From assembly GCA_027532905.1 (NCBI GenBank), contig JAPZUA010000001.1:1237950-1301949 (forward strand): DNA of 64,000 bases. Direction: 5' to 3'. The stretch is from Magnetospirillum sp. Lineage in GTDB: Bacteria > Pseudomonadota > Alphaproteobacteria > CACIAM-22H2. Position 1 is the stretch's first letter. The number at the start of each line of letters is the position of its first letter. A program made the position numbers and the translations under genes. The notes under the pieces are model-generated. The model was not told the origin of the DNA, searched no databases, and saw only the letters and a program-made list of their open reading frames with translations. Shown one piece after another: positions 1 through 9,400 of the stretch.

Positions 1-296
1 CCTTGGGCGACGCGATCGACGAAATCGCCGAACGCATCCGCGCCCTCGGGTTTGCCGCCCCCGGCAGCTTGACGCAGTTCAAGAAACTGTCGGCGGTCGA
101 AGAGCAGACAGGCACGCCGAAGGCCGAGAAGATGATCGCCGAACTGTTGGCCGACCACGAGACCTTGGCCAAGCTCGCGCGCGAGACCAAAGACATCGTC
201 GAGCGCGTCGGCGACGCGGAGTCGGGCGATCTCATGGTCGAACGCATGACCGAACACGGCAAAACCGCCTGGATGCTGCGCGCCCAGCTCGCCTGA
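1..296 (+). CDS. dps: Dps-family DNA-protection ferritin (3' part only)
   Basis: The window opens inside this gene; the frame is set by the codon at 3-5, and the last 97 residues are visible. Dps proteins form 12-subunit cages that oxidise and store iron and shield DNA in stress. The fragment starts in helix B, where the IDEIAERIR segment carries the Asp and Glu (residues 6 and 10 of the fragment) that serve as ferroxidase ligands in the family. It continues through helices C and D with no break. The N-terminal His ligand and the true start lie outside the window. The gene converges on pyk and its stop sits inside a small hairpin shared with the pyk stop. Confidence 0.88.
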   Translation, partial: LGDAIDEIAERIRALGFAAPGSLTQFKKLSAVEEQTGTPKAEKMIAELLADHETLAKLARETKDIVERVGDAESGDLMVERMTEHGKTAWMLRAQLA

Positions 297-310
297 GCTT
301 TCGGGCTCAG
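293..310. terminator. Hairpin across the dps and pyk stop codons
   Basis: CTGAGC (293-298) and GCTCAG (305-310) form a perfect 6-bp stem with a 6-nt loop. It contains the TGA of dps (294-296) and the stop of the convergent pyk gene (307-309). There is no clear T-run on either side, so this is a possible bidirectional terminator or barrier hairpin, not a canonical intrinsic terminator. Confidence 0.4.
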
Positions 311-1722
311 CTGATCCAGGCGATACGCAGAATGTTGGTTGCCCCCGGCGTGCCGAATGGCACGCCGGCGGTGATCGCGATCGTGTCGCCGGGATCGGCG
401 AAGCCTTCGGCCTTGGCGACCTCGCAGGCCTTTTCGACCATTTTCGTGAACGAGGCAAACTCGTCCGACACGTGCGTGTGCGTTCCCCAGCACAGCACGA
501 GGCGGCGTGCCGTGCGCCGATTCTGCGTCAGGCACAGGATCGGCGCTTCCGGCCGCTCGCGTGCGGCGCGCAAAGCCGTCGAACCCGACGTGGTGAAGGT
601 CACGATCGCCGCCGCCTTGATCGTGCGCGCGACTTGCGCTGCCGCCGCCGTGATCGCGTCCGACGCAGTCGCCTCGGGTGCCGAATGGTCGGCATCCATG
701 ATCGGGCGATACAAGGGATCGCGTTCGACGCGGCCGATGATGCGCTCCATCATCGACACCGCCTCGACAGGATGTTTGCCCGACGCAGTTTCGGCCGACA
801 GCATCACGGCGTCGGCCCCGTCATAGACGGCCGTCGCGACGTCGGAGGCTTCGGCGCGCGTCGGTGTGGGCGCTTCGATCATCGATTCGAGCATCTGCGT
901 TGCGACGATGACCGGGCGGCCGAGCCGGCGCGCGGTGCGCACGATGCGCTTCTGCAAGGCCGGCACGTCTTCGGGCGGCATTTCGACGCCGAGATCGCCG
1001 CGCGCCACCATCACCGCATCGGCCAATTCGACGATCTCCTCGAGCCGTTCGATGGCCGAGGGTTTTTCGAGCTTGGCGCACACGCCGGCCCGGCCTTGCA
1101 CGAGCTTTTTGGCTTCCGCCATGTCGTCGGGCCGCTGCACGAACGAAAGTGCGATCCAATCCACGCCCATCTCGAGCGCGAAATCGAGATCGCGCCGGTC
1201 TTTTTCGGTAAGGGCGGAAATCGGCAGCACCGTGCCCGGCACGTTGACGCCCTTGCGGTCGGAGATGGTGCCGCCGACCAGCACCTTGCAAAGTGCGTGC
1301 GTCGGCGAGGTTTCGAGCGCTTCGAGGCGCAGCTTTCCGTCATCGACGAGCAAATGCTGGCCAGGGCTGAGGGCTGCGAAAATCTCGGGATGGCGCAAGG
1401 GGGCACGCGTCTCGTCGCCGGGCGTGGCGTCCATGTCGAAGCGGAACGTCGCCCCCGCCGTTAGTTTCGCCGAGCCTGCCTTGAACGTGCCGACGCGCAG
1501 CTTGGGCCCTTGCAGGTCGGCAAGGATCGCGATCGGGCGGCCGGTTTTGGCTTCGAGCGCGCGCAGCTGGTCGTAGCGCTTTTTGTGGTCCTCGTGCGCG
1601 CCGTGGCTGAAATTGAGCCGGAAAACATCGGCACCGGCTTTGAACAAGGCTTCGATCGTCGCACTGTCGCTTGTGGCAGGCCCAAGCGTGGCGACGATTT
1701 TGGTGGCGCAGATGCGGCGCAT
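307..1722 (-). CDS. pyk: Pyruvate kinase
   Basis: Transfers phosphate from phosphoenolpyruvate to ADP in the last step of glycolysis (cytoplasm). The 471 residues match the usual bacterial length. Family landmarks are in order: FRLNFSHG near 34-41, AKLEK with the catalytic Lys/Glu around 216-220, ARGDLGVE (240-247), ATQMLESM (274-281), and SAETASG (309-315), which binds the phosphate and metal. The C-terminal allosteric domain is complete. It starts with ATG at 1722 and is followed on the same strand by no other close gene; its 3' end meets dps. All key motifs appear intact, so the enzyme should be active. Confidence 0.96.
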   Translation of the reverse strand: MRRICATKIVATLGPATSDSATIEALFKAGADVFRLNFSHGAHEDHKKRYDQLRALEAKTGRPIAILADLQGPKLRVGTFKAGSAKLTAGATFRFDMDATPGDETRAPLRHPEIFAALSPGQHLLVDDGKLRLEALETSPTHALCKVLVGGTISDRKGVNVPGTVLPISALTEKDRRDLDFALEMGVDWIALSFVQRPDDMAEAKKLVQGRAGVCAKLEKPSAIERLEEIVELADAVMVARGDLGVEMPPEDVPALQKRIVRTARRLGRPVIVATQMLESMIEAPTPTRAEASDVATAVYDGADAVMLSAETASGKHPVEAVSMMERIIGRVERDPLYRPIMDADHSAPEATASDAITAAAAQVARTIKAAAIVTFTTSGSTALRAARERPEAPILCLTQNRRTARRLVLCWGTHTHVSDEFASFTKMVEKACEVAKAEGFADPGDTIAITAGVPFGTPGATNILRIAWIS

Positions 1723-1764
1723 GCGGCGGTTCGCTCCGTGTCGGGCGGCCCTTTGCGACCGCGT

Positions 1765-3012
1765 TTATCGAATCACTATAGCGCGAAAATCGTTGACGTT
1801 GGTATGGGTGGGACCGGTCGTCACGAGATCGTCAAGTTTAACGAAAAATCCGTAGCCGTCATTGTCGGCAAGGCGCTCGGATGCCGACAAACCGAGTACC
1901 GCCGCGCGGACGAGCGTGTCGGGGGCGACGATGGCGCCGGCGTTTGCTTCGGTGCCGTCGATGCCGTCGGTATCGCCCGCAAGCGCCCACACGTCGGCAA
2001 GCCCATCGAGCGCCACGGCCAAGCCGAGGGCGAACTCCGCATTGCGCCCGCCGCGCCCCTGCCCGCGCACGGTAACCGTCGTCTCGCCGCCCGACAGCAG
2101 CACGCACGGGGCCGCGACAGGCCCGTGGCCCCCTTTGATGCGGCGCACGAGGTCGGCGTGTGCTGCCGCCACGTCGCGCGCTTCGCCTTCGAGATCGGGG
2201 CCGAGCGAATGCACGGCAAAGCCTGCCGCGCGCGCGATCTCGGCCGCACGGTCGAGCGACTGGATGGGTGCCGCAATCATGCGATAGGCCGCATGCGGCA
2301 GCGCCTTGGGCGTTTCGGCTGCGGGATCGTTGAGGCGTGCGGCGATTTCGGGTGCCGGCACGATGCCGTATTTCGCAAGGACGGCGCGCGCATCGCCAAG
2401 CGTCGTCGGGTCGGGCACAGTGGGGCCTGAGCCGATCGTCGAAGGATCGTCGCCGGGCACGTCCGAAATACCCAGCGTGAGCACGCGCGCAGGCGCGGCC
2501 GCGGCGGCAAGCCGGCCGCCCGAAATCGTCGACAGGTGTTTGCGCACCGTGTTGATCTCGACGATGTTGGCCCCCGATTTGAGCAGCGCCGACGTCAGCG
2601 CGCGGAACATCTCGAGCGCGATCGGCGGGGCCGGATTGCTGAGCACGGCCGAGCCGCCGCCGGACATCAACGCGAGCACCAAATCTTCGCGCCCGAGACC
2701 GCGCACAAGGTCCATCATGCGCGCCGCCGCCGCCATGCCGGCCGCATCGGGTACCGGGTGCGCGGCCTCGACGATCTCGATGCGCTTGCACGCGACGCCA
2801 TGGCCGTAGCGCGTGACGACGAGCCCCTCGAGCTTGCCTTGCCAATTGTCTTCGACCGCGCGCGCCATCGCGGCCGACGCTTTGCCCGCCCCCACCACCA
2901 CAAGGCGACCCTTGGGCGGCGGCGGCAGAAAGGCCGGAATGCGCAACGCCGGTTGGGCCGCCGCGATGGCGGCTTCGAACAACGACAAGAGAAGGCGGCG
3001 CGGGTCGGTCAT
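1765..3012 (-). CDS. Glycerate 2-kinase / hydroxypyruvate reductase-like (MOFRL family)
   Basis: A 415-residue protein of the glycerate kinase family once called hydroxypyruvate reductase (TtuD). Known members phosphorylate D-glycerate to 2-phosphoglycerate, feeding the pathway next to pyruvate kinase. Visible features are VVVGAGKASAAMA near the N-terminus, the glycine-rich MSGGGSAVLS segment, and a C-terminal MOFRL domain with GDTDGIDGTEA. The frame stays open upstream to 3270, but homology begins at the ATG at 3012, with MTDPRRLLLSLFEAA typical of the family. It lies just upstream of pyk on the same strand, so glycerate use and lower glycolysis may be co-expressed (inference). Kinase versus reductase activity cannot be decided from sequence alone; the kinase is more likely. 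Confidence 0.88.
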   Translation of the reverse strand: MTDPRRLLLSLFEAAIAAAQPALRIPAFLPPPPKGRLVVVGAGKASAAMARAVEDNWQGKLEGLVVTRYGHGVACKRIEIVEAAHPVPDAAGMAAAARMMDLVRGLGREDLVLALMSGGGSAVLSNPAPPIALEMFRALTSALLKSGANIVEINTVRKHLSTISGGRLAAAAAPARVLTLGISDVPGDDPSTIGSGPTVPDPTTLGDARAVLAKYGIVPAPEIAARLNDPAAETPKALPHAAYRMIAAPIQSLDRAAEIARAAGFAVHSLGPDLEGEARDVAAAHADLVRRIKGGHGPVAAPCVLLSGGETTVTVRGQGRGGRNAEFALGLAVALDGLADVWALAGDTDGIDGTEANAGAIVAPDTLVRAAVLGLSASERLADNDGYGFFVKLDDLVTTGPTHTNVNDFRAIVIR

Positions 3013-3069
3013 ATCTGCGACCGAGCCTAGCAGGTGCGCGCGGTTGGACGCTATACTCGGCCGCGAATC

Positions 3070-3864
3070 ATGAATCTGTTGCCGCTTCTCGAAGCCGACG
3101 AGCTTCCCGTTTTTTTCGCGCGCCCGGCCGAGCGGCCGACGCCGTTGGTTCTGCTGTGCGACCATGCCGGGCGCGACGTGCCGCGGGCCCTTGGCGACAT
3201 GGGGGTGCCGCGCGCCGACTGGGATCGCCATATTGCGTGGGACATCGGCGCTCTGGCCGTCGCCCAGCATTTGGCCAAGCGCTTCGGCTGCGCTTTGATC
3301 GAGAGCCGCTATTCGCGCCTGGTGCTCGACTGCAACCGCCGCACCGACGATCCGGGCCTGTGCCCGGCGGTCGCGGACGGCACGGATATTCCGGCCAACC
3401 AGGATTTAACGCCGGCCGCCCGCGCGCGCCGCGTGGCCGAATTGCACGCGCCCTACCACGACGCGATCCGCAGCGTGCTTGCGAATATGCGCGCGAGCGG
3501 CCACGTGCCGGTCGTCGTGTCGATGCATTCCTGCACGCCGGTGTTCAAGGGCTTTGCGCGGCCCTGGCATATTGGCGTGCTGTGGCGCTCGGACCCGCGC
3601 TTGCCCGTCCCCCTGATGGCGGCGTTGCGTAGCCGCGGCGACATCGAAGTCGGCGACAACCAGCCCTACGATGCGCGCGACGGCCACGGCTTCACGATGC
3701 GCGAACATTGCGAAGAAACCGGCTATCCGCACGCGCTGATCGAGATCCGCCAGGACCTCATCGACACGCAGGCGGGTACCGCCAAATGGGCCGCGATCTT
3801 CGGCGACGCGCTCGAGCCCCTGCTGGCGCGCAAAGAGCTGCGCCGCGTCGAGGTCTATGCGTGA
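3070..3864 (+). CDS. N-formylglutamate amidohydrolase family protein
   Basis: A 264-residue cytoplasmic hydrolase of the N-formylglutamate amidohydrolase (HutG-like) family. Characterised members release formate from N-formyl-L-glutamate; alphaproteobacterial copies outside hut operons are often of unknown substrate. Family signatures are LLCDHAGRDVP near 29-39, the SRYSRLVLDCNR segment, VVSMHSCTPVF with the conserved His, and IEIRQDLID near the end. The ATG at 3070 is preferred over an open extension because MNLLPLLEADE matches the family start. It ends in a GTGA overlap with the downstream ligase, so the two are probably translationally coupled. No other histidine-utilisation gene is near. 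Confidence 0.83.
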   Translation: MNLLPLLEADELPVFFARPAERPTPLVLLCDHAGRDVPRALGDMGVPRADWDRHIAWDIGALAVAQHLAKRFGCALIESRYSRLVLDCNRRTDDPGLCPAVADGTDIPANQDLTPAARARRVAELHAPYHDAIRSVLANMRASGHVPVVVSMHSCTPVFKGFARPWHIGVLWRSDPRLPVPLMAALRSRGDIEVGDNQPYDARDGHGFTMREHCEETGYPHALIEIRQDLIDTQAGTAKWAAIFGDALEPLLARKELRRVEVYA

Positions 3865-5009
3865 GCGAGCCCGCTTTCACGCTGGGCCTCGAGGAAGAGT
3901 ACCTGCTGGTCGACAAGCGCACGCGCGATCTTGCGCGCGATCCGCCTGCCGACCTTGTGGCGCGCTGCGAAGCCGCCCTTGCAGCCCAAGGCCAGGCAGG
4001 CCAAGTCAGTCCCGAATTTCTGCGCGCCCAGCTTGAAGTGCAGACCGGCGTGTGCCGCACGGCCGGCCAGTTGCGCGCCGAACTCGTGAAACTGCGGCGC
4101 GCGATCGTCGCCGTCACGGGCGAGGCAGGGCTTGCCCCCATCGCGGCTTCGACGCATCCATTCGCCGAATGGCGCGGCGTCGAGGCGACCGACAAGGATC
4201 GCTATCGCGCCCTCGAGCGCGATCTGCAGGGTGTCGGTCGTCGCCTCGTGATTTGCGGGCTGCATGTGCATGTCGGCATCGACGACGACGAGCTGCGCGT
4301 CGATCTCATGAACCAGATCGGCTATTTCCTGCCGCATCTGCTGGCGCTGTCCACGTCGTCGCCGTTCTGGCGCGGCGAGGATACGGGCCTCGCAAGCTAC
4401 CGCGTTGCGATCTTCAACGAACTGCCGCGCACGGGCCTGCCCGACCATTTCGAAAGCTACGGCGAATATCGCCGCCAGCTCGAAAGGCTGGTGGCGGCCG
4501 GCCTCATCGACGATGCCTCGAAACTCTGGTGGGATGTGCGTCTCTCCGCGCGCTTTCCCACGCTCGAGATGCGCATCACCGACATGTGCCCCTATCTCGA
4601 CGACGCGGTCGCGATTGCCGCTCTCTACCAGTGCCTGTTGTCGATGCTGTGGCGCCTCAAACGCCAGAACCAGCGCTGGCGCATCTATCCGCACATGCTG
4701 GTGCGCGAAAATCGCTGGCGCGCGCAGCGCTACGGCTTCGATGCGGGCCTCGTCGATTTCGGCAAGGACCGCATCGTCGATTTTGCGGGCCTGCTCGAAG
4801 AACTTTTCGAACTTATCGCCCCCGACGCCGCAAGGCTCGACTGCACGGCCGAAATCGCGAACGCGCGCACGATCCTCACGCGCGGTACTTCCGCCCATCG
4901 CCAGCGCCAGGCTTACGCGCTCGCATTGGCCGACGGTGCGGACCGGCACGAAGCGCTGGTCGCCGTGGTGGACGGGCTGATCGCCGAAACCGCGTCCGGT
5001 TTGTCGTAA
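3861..5009 (+). CDS. Glutamate-cysteine ligase family 2 (YbdK-like carboxylate-amine ligase)
   Basis: Member of the GCS2 family of ATP-dependent carboxylate-amine ligases; YbdK of E. coli has weak gamma-glutamyl-cysteine ligase activity. The 382 residues include LGLEEEYLLVD (8-18), the metal/ATP-binding GLHVHVGI (133-140), LPRTGLPDHF and LEMRITDMCP. The GTG start at 3861 overlaps the stop of the preceding N-formylglutamate amidohydrolase-like gene by 4 bp, the typical coupling in this genome. The true substrate pair is unknown. The neighbour suggests a glutamate-derived substrate, but that is inference. Confidence 0.85.
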   Translation: MSEPAFTLGLEEEYLLVDKRTRDLARDPPADLVARCEAALAAQGQAGQVSPEFLRAQLEVQTGVCRTAGQLRAELVKLRRAIVAVTGEAGLAPIAASTHPFAEWRGVEATDKDRYRALERDLQGVGRRLVICGLHVHVGIDDDELRVDLMNQIGYFLPHLLALSTSSPFWRGEDTGLASYRVAIFNELPRTGLPDHFESYGEYRRQLERLVAAGLIDDASKLWWDVRLSARFPTLEMRITDMCPYLDDAVAIAALYQCLLSMLWRLKRQNQRWRIYPHMLVRENRWRAQRYGFDAGLVDFGKDRIVDFAGLLEELFELIAPDAARLDCTAEIANARTILTRGTSAHRQRQAYALALADGADRHEALVAVVDGLIAETASGLS

Positions 5010-5061
5010 GGGCGCGACCGCCCTATATTGCGGCCACACACCCCCGCGCTGGAGACACGCC

Positions 5062-5367
5062 ATGGCCGCCGATCTCGATCCCAAGACCCGCACCGAGCTT
5101 GAAGCCGCCGCGTTTCGGCGTCTTGTGCAGCATCTGCAGGAACGCACCGACGTGCAGAATATCGACCTTATGAATTTGGCCGGTTTCTGCCGCAACTGCC
5201 TGTCCAAATGGTATCTGGCCGAAGCCCAGACGCGCGACGTGGCGCTCACCGACCCACAAGCGCGCGAAATCGTCTACGGCATGCCGTACGACGAATGGAA
5301 GGCCAAGCACCAAGCCCCGGCGGACGCCGCCAAACAGGCCAAATTCGCCGAGACACACAAGCACTAA
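5062..5367 (+). CDS. DUF1244 domain protein
   Basis: A 101-residue protein that I recognise as the DUF1244 family, common in alphaproteobacteria and some gammaproteobacteria and without a firmly assigned role. The typical NLAGFCRNCLSKWY segment with two cysteines three apart sits near residues 39-52, followed by GMPYDEWKAKHQ. It is predicted alpha-helical and soluble, with no signal peptide. A GGAG Shine-Dalgarno lies 8 nt before the ATG. The placement next to gapR and close to pyk recurs in alphaproteobacteria, which supports the call but does not reveal function. Confidence 0.85.
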   Translation: MAADLDPKTRTELEAAAFRRLVQHLQERTDVQNIDLMNLAGFCRNCLSKWYLAEAQTRDVALTDPQAREIVYGMPYDEWKAKHQAPADAAKQAKFAETHKH

Positions 5368-5369
5368 CG

Positions 5370-5408
5370 CTATCCACAGGCTGGGGAAGAAAAGTCCCTA
5401 GCGGGGAC
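5370..5408 (+). promoter_or_regulatory. gapR upstream region: near-DnaA box and short hairpin
   Basis: Between DUF1244 and gapR lies CTATCCACA (5370-5378), an 8/9 match to the DnaA box TTATCCACA. After it comes GTCCC (5394-5398) pairing with GGGAC (5404-5408). Either could regulate gapR or end DUF1244 transcription. A single near-match site occurs by chance fairly often, so this is only a candidate. Confidence 0.25.
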
Positions 5409-5458
5409 CCGCGCGAATCGGTAGCTTCGCGCGCTTCATTGCATATTGGAGACAGCAG

Positions 5459-5710
5459 ATGGCGGACGGCGGCGAAGTAGGCGGCATTGCAGCGGCGAAA
5501 CTCAAGCAGTTCGTCGAAAAGATCGAGCGACTCGAAGCCGAGAAAACCGACCTCGCCACCGATATCCGCGAAGTCTACGCCGAAGCCAAGGGCAACGGCT
5601 TCGACACGAAGATCATGCGCCAGGTCATCAAGCTGCGCAAAATGGAAGAGCCCGACCGCAAGGAACAGGACGAGCTGCTCGACCTCTACCGCGCCGCGCT
5701 GGAAATCTGA
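5459..5710 (+). CDS. gapR: GapR-family nucleoid-associated protein (DUF2312/UPF0335)
   Basis: Small (83 aa), highly charged alpha-helical protein matching the DUF2312 family. In Caulobacter crescentus, GapR binds AT-rich, overtwisted DNA ahead of replication forks and transcription and helps topoisomerases; it is widespread in alphaproteobacteria. Recognisable segments are LKQFVEKIERLEAEK, DIREVYAEAKGNGFD and IMRQVIKLRKME, which form the dimer/tetramer clamp helices. A GGAG ribosome site sits upstream of the ATG at 5459. It ends one base before the stop of the convergent DUF429 gene, with no terminator visible between them. Confidence 0.88.
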   Translation: MADGGEVGGIAAAKLKQFVEKIERLEAEKTDLATDIREVYAEAKGNGFDTKIMRQVIKLRKMEEPDRKEQDELLDLYRAALEI

Positions 5711-5711
5711 G

Positions 5712-6401
5712 CTAGCGCCAGACCGCCATTTCGATTCCAAAGCGGTCTTTGGACGGCACGGGCGGGAAGCTCTCGCCCTTACCGGCCGCGACGCGCAACG
5801 CGGCCACGCACACACAAGCCGCATCGATCACATCGTCGACCGCGACTTGCGCGCGCGGAAAGCGATCGAGCCATTTTTCGACGACGCCGAAACCAGCTTT
5901 GGCGAGTACTTCAAGCCGCGCTTGACGGCCCTCTGCGGAGCGCTTGGGCGCCAAGATGGGTGCCCCTGCCAGCCGCGCAAATCCCAATTCCGGATGCGCT
6001 TCGACGATACGGCACGGCGGCTGCCCGCGCAGCACCGCATCGAGCTCGCGCATTTTCGGGAACAGGTTGAAAGATTGTTTGGAAAGCCCGATCCCGTGCG
6101 CCTTGCGATTGGCATCGAGGGCCGCGCGATAGTCGGCTGCATCGAGGGCCGCACGGCACGGGGCCGAGAACACGCTCGAGCCTTTGCCCGGCAAAGCCGC
6201 ACGCGCGGCGCGCTCGCAATCGCGCCCGCCGGGCAAAGCTTCGTCCGCAAAACCCATCGGCATATCGACTGCGATCAAAGCGGGCTTCGCGTCGAATAGT
6301 TCCTCGAAGCGGCGCACGAAGCGCACGCTCTTTGTGCGCCCCTCGGCCCCGACCGCGACCCATCCGCCGCGACAGCCATCGACGCCGTAGACGAGGCTCA
6401 C
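5712..6401 (-). CDS. DUF429 domain protein (predicted nuclease-like fold)
   Basis: A 229-residue protein of the DUF429 family, with the family opening YGVDGCRGGWV and the acidic DMPMGFAD segment near 46-53. Also conserved is the EAHPEL region and a later VDDVIDAACVCVAALR segment. DUF429 proteins are thought to have an RNase H-like fold, but no enzymatic role is established. The GTG start at 6401 overlaps the stop of the indolepyruvate oxidoreductase by 4 bp, so it is probably the second gene of that operon. The frame is also open through the upstream gene, but the family start and the GTGA junction fix the start here. Confidence 0.8.
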   Translation of the reverse strand: MSLVYGVDGCRGGWVAVGAEGRTKSVRFVRRFEELFDAKPALIAVDMPMGFADEALPGGRDCERAARAALPGKGSSVFSAPCRAALDAADYRAALDANRKAHGIGLSKQSFNLFPKMRELDAVLRGQPPCRIVEAHPELGFARLAGAPILAPKRSAEGRQARLEVLAKAGFGVVEKWLDRFPRAQVAVDDVIDAACVCVAALRVAAGKGESFPPVPSKDRFGIEMAVWR

Positions 6402-9400
6402 TCCGCCGCCTGGGCCGTTGCGGCGGGGTTGCGGAAGTTTGCCAGCAGCATCGCTTCGTGCGCTTTGGCGCGGGTAAAATGGGCTTGTTTCACGTGGCCG
6501 TAGCCGCGGATTTCTTCGGGGATCGAGGCGAGACCCACCGCCGCCGCATGGTTGGCGGGCGTGAGGTTCGCAGCGATTTCGTCGAGTAGATTTTCGTAGT
6601 CGGCGATGAGGCGGCGTTCCGTGCGGCGCTCTTCCGTGCGCCCGAAAATGTCGAACGACGTGCCGCGTAGGAACTTGAACTTCGCGAGCACGCCGAATGC
6701 CGACAGCATCCACGGGCCGAAGGTGCGCTTCTTGGCGTGGCCCGTATTGGCGTCGATCTCGGCGATCATCGGCGGGGCGAGATTGAATTCGATTCGGTAA
6801 GCGCCTTCGAATTGGCGCGCCAAGGCCGCACGGAATTTTCCGTCGCTGTAGAGGCGGGCCACTTCGTATTCGTCTTTGTAGGCGAGCAGCTTTGCGTAGT
6901 AGCGCGCGACCGCGAGCGCCAAACCGATCTGGCCCGGCGTCTTGGTGCGCTCGGCCGCGTCGATCGCGGCAACGCGCGCGGCGTAGCGCTCGGCAAGGCT
7001 CGCATCCTGATAGCCCGTGAGATGGGCCACGCGGGCGGCCACGATATCTTCGAGCGTCGTGGCGATTTTGGCTTCGACCGGCATGGTGGGGGCGGCGGCT
7101 TCTTTGACGCGCGCGATGTCCACGGCCGCCAAACGGCCCCATTGGAAGGCGCGCTTGTTGGCTTCGATCGCGACTTCGTTGAGTTCGATCGCGCGCATCA
7201 GCGCTTCGAGCCCGACGGGGACAAGGCCCTTCTGCCAGGCAAAGCCCAGCATGAACGGGTTCGTCGCGATCGAATCGCCCATCAGCGCCGTGGCGAGTTT
7301 CGTGGCGTCCACCACGTCCATCGCACCCTGGCCCAACGCATGCGCGATCGTGTCCTGCATTTCCTTGTTCGGGAACGCAAGATCGGGATTGCGCGTGAAA
7401 TCGCCTGTGGGTGCTTCGTAGCTGTTGATGACGGCACGGCTCATGCCGATGCGCATCTTGTCGAGCGTTTCGGCGCCGGCGGCCACGACCACGTCGCAAC
7501 CGAGCAGCAGATTGGCTTCGCCTGCGGCAATGCGCACGGCGTGCAGATCGTCGGGCGAGCCCGCAATGCGGATGTGGCTCACGACCGCGCCGCCTTTCTG
7601 CGCCAAGCCCGCCATGTCGAGGATCGACACGCCCTTGCCTTCGAGATGGGCTGCCATGCCGACCAAGGCGCCGACCGTGACCACGCCCGTACCCCCGATG
7701 CCCGTGACCAGAATGCCGTAGGGCTTGTCGAGCGACGGCAGTTCGGGGGCGGGCAGCAGCGCGAACGGATCGGCCGCCCCGCTTGCGGCTTTGCTCTTGG
7801 CCTTGCGCACGCGCCCGCCGAGCACGTTCACGAAAGACGGGCAGAAACCCTTGGCGCAGGAAAAATCCTTGTTGCAGCTCGATTGGTCGATGGCGCGCTT
7901 GCGCCCGAATTCGGTTTCGACAGGGACGACCGACAGGCAGTTCGATTTGACCGAGCAGTCGCCGCAGCCTTCGCACACTGCATCGTTGATGAAGATGCGC
8001 TTGGCGGGATCGGGATAGGTCCCGCGCTTGCGCCGGCGGCGCTTCTCGGCCGCACAGGTCTGGTCGTGGATCAGGATCGTCACACCGCTCGTGTCGCGCA
8101 ATTCGCGCTGTACTTCATCGAGATCGTCGCGATCGCGAATCTCGACACCGGGGGCAAACGACGCGGCCCCGTATTTCTCCGTGTCGTCAGTCGTGATCAC
8201 GATGCGCGCAACGCCTTCGGCATGCAGCTGCTTGGTGATCTGCGGCACGGTCAACGGCCCGTCATGCGGCTGGCCGCCGGTCATCGCGACGGCGTCGTTG
8301 AACAAGAGCTTGTAGGTGATGTTGGCTTTGGCCGCGACCGCCGCCCGGATCGCGAGCGAGCCCGAATGGTAGTAAGTCCCATCGCCGAGATTCTGGAAAA
8401 TATGTTTGGTCGTCGTGAACGGCGCTTGGCCGATCCACGGCGTGCCTTCGGCCCCCATCTGCGTAAACGTCGTGGTCTCGCGGTCCATCCACAGCGCCAT
8501 GAAATGGCAGCCGATCCCTGCAGCTGCACGACTGCCCTCGGGCACTTTCGTAGACGTGTTGTGCGGGCAGCCCGAGCAGAAATAGGGGATGCGCTTGAAG
8601 CTATGGCCTTCGGGGGCCGCTTCCTTGGCTTCGATCAGCGCCACGCGTGCTGCCATACGCTCGGACCAGTAGAACGGCTTCAGGCGTTTGGCGATGACCT
8701 TGGCGATTTGGGCCGGATTGAGTTCGTAGGACGAGGGCAGGATCCATTCGCCCTTCTCGTCGAACTTGCCGATCACGCGCGGGCGCACGTCGGCGCGCCA
8801 ATTATAGAGCTGCTCTTTGATTTGGTTTTCGATGAGGGCGCGCTTCTCCTCGACGACGAGCACCTCTTCGAGGCCCTCGGCGAAGGCGCGCGCGCCTTCG
8901 CGCTCGAGCGGCCACGGCATCGCGACTTTGTAGACGCGCAAGCCGATGCGCGCGGCCAAAGCATCGTCAATGCCGAGATCTTCGAGCGCTTGGCGCACAT
9001 CGAGATAGCTCTTGCCCGTCGTCACGATGCCGAAGCGAGGGTTCGGGCTGTCGATGACGATCTTGTCGAGCTTGTTGGCGCGCGCGAACGCAAGCGCTGC
9101 GTAGACCTTATATTTCTGCAGCCGGTATTCCTGGTCGAGCCACGGATCGGGCCAGCGAATATGCACGCCCCCTTCGGGCATCTGGAAATCGGTCGGCTGC
9201 ACGATCTTGATGCGGTGCGGATCGACCGACACCGAGGCTGTGCTGTCGACCGTTTCGCCCGTGCATTTGAACGCGACCCAGCAGCCCGAATAGCGGCTCA
9301 TCGCCCAGCCATAGAGGCCCATGTCGAGAAATTCCTGCACGCTCGACGGGTTCAGGATCGGGATCATGGCCGAGACGAATTCGTGCTCGGACTGGTGCGG

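Noticed and set aside
5370-5378. DnaA box as sign of a replication origin
   Set aside because: Only one imperfect box, with no cluster, AT-rich unwinding region or dnaA/dnaN genes.
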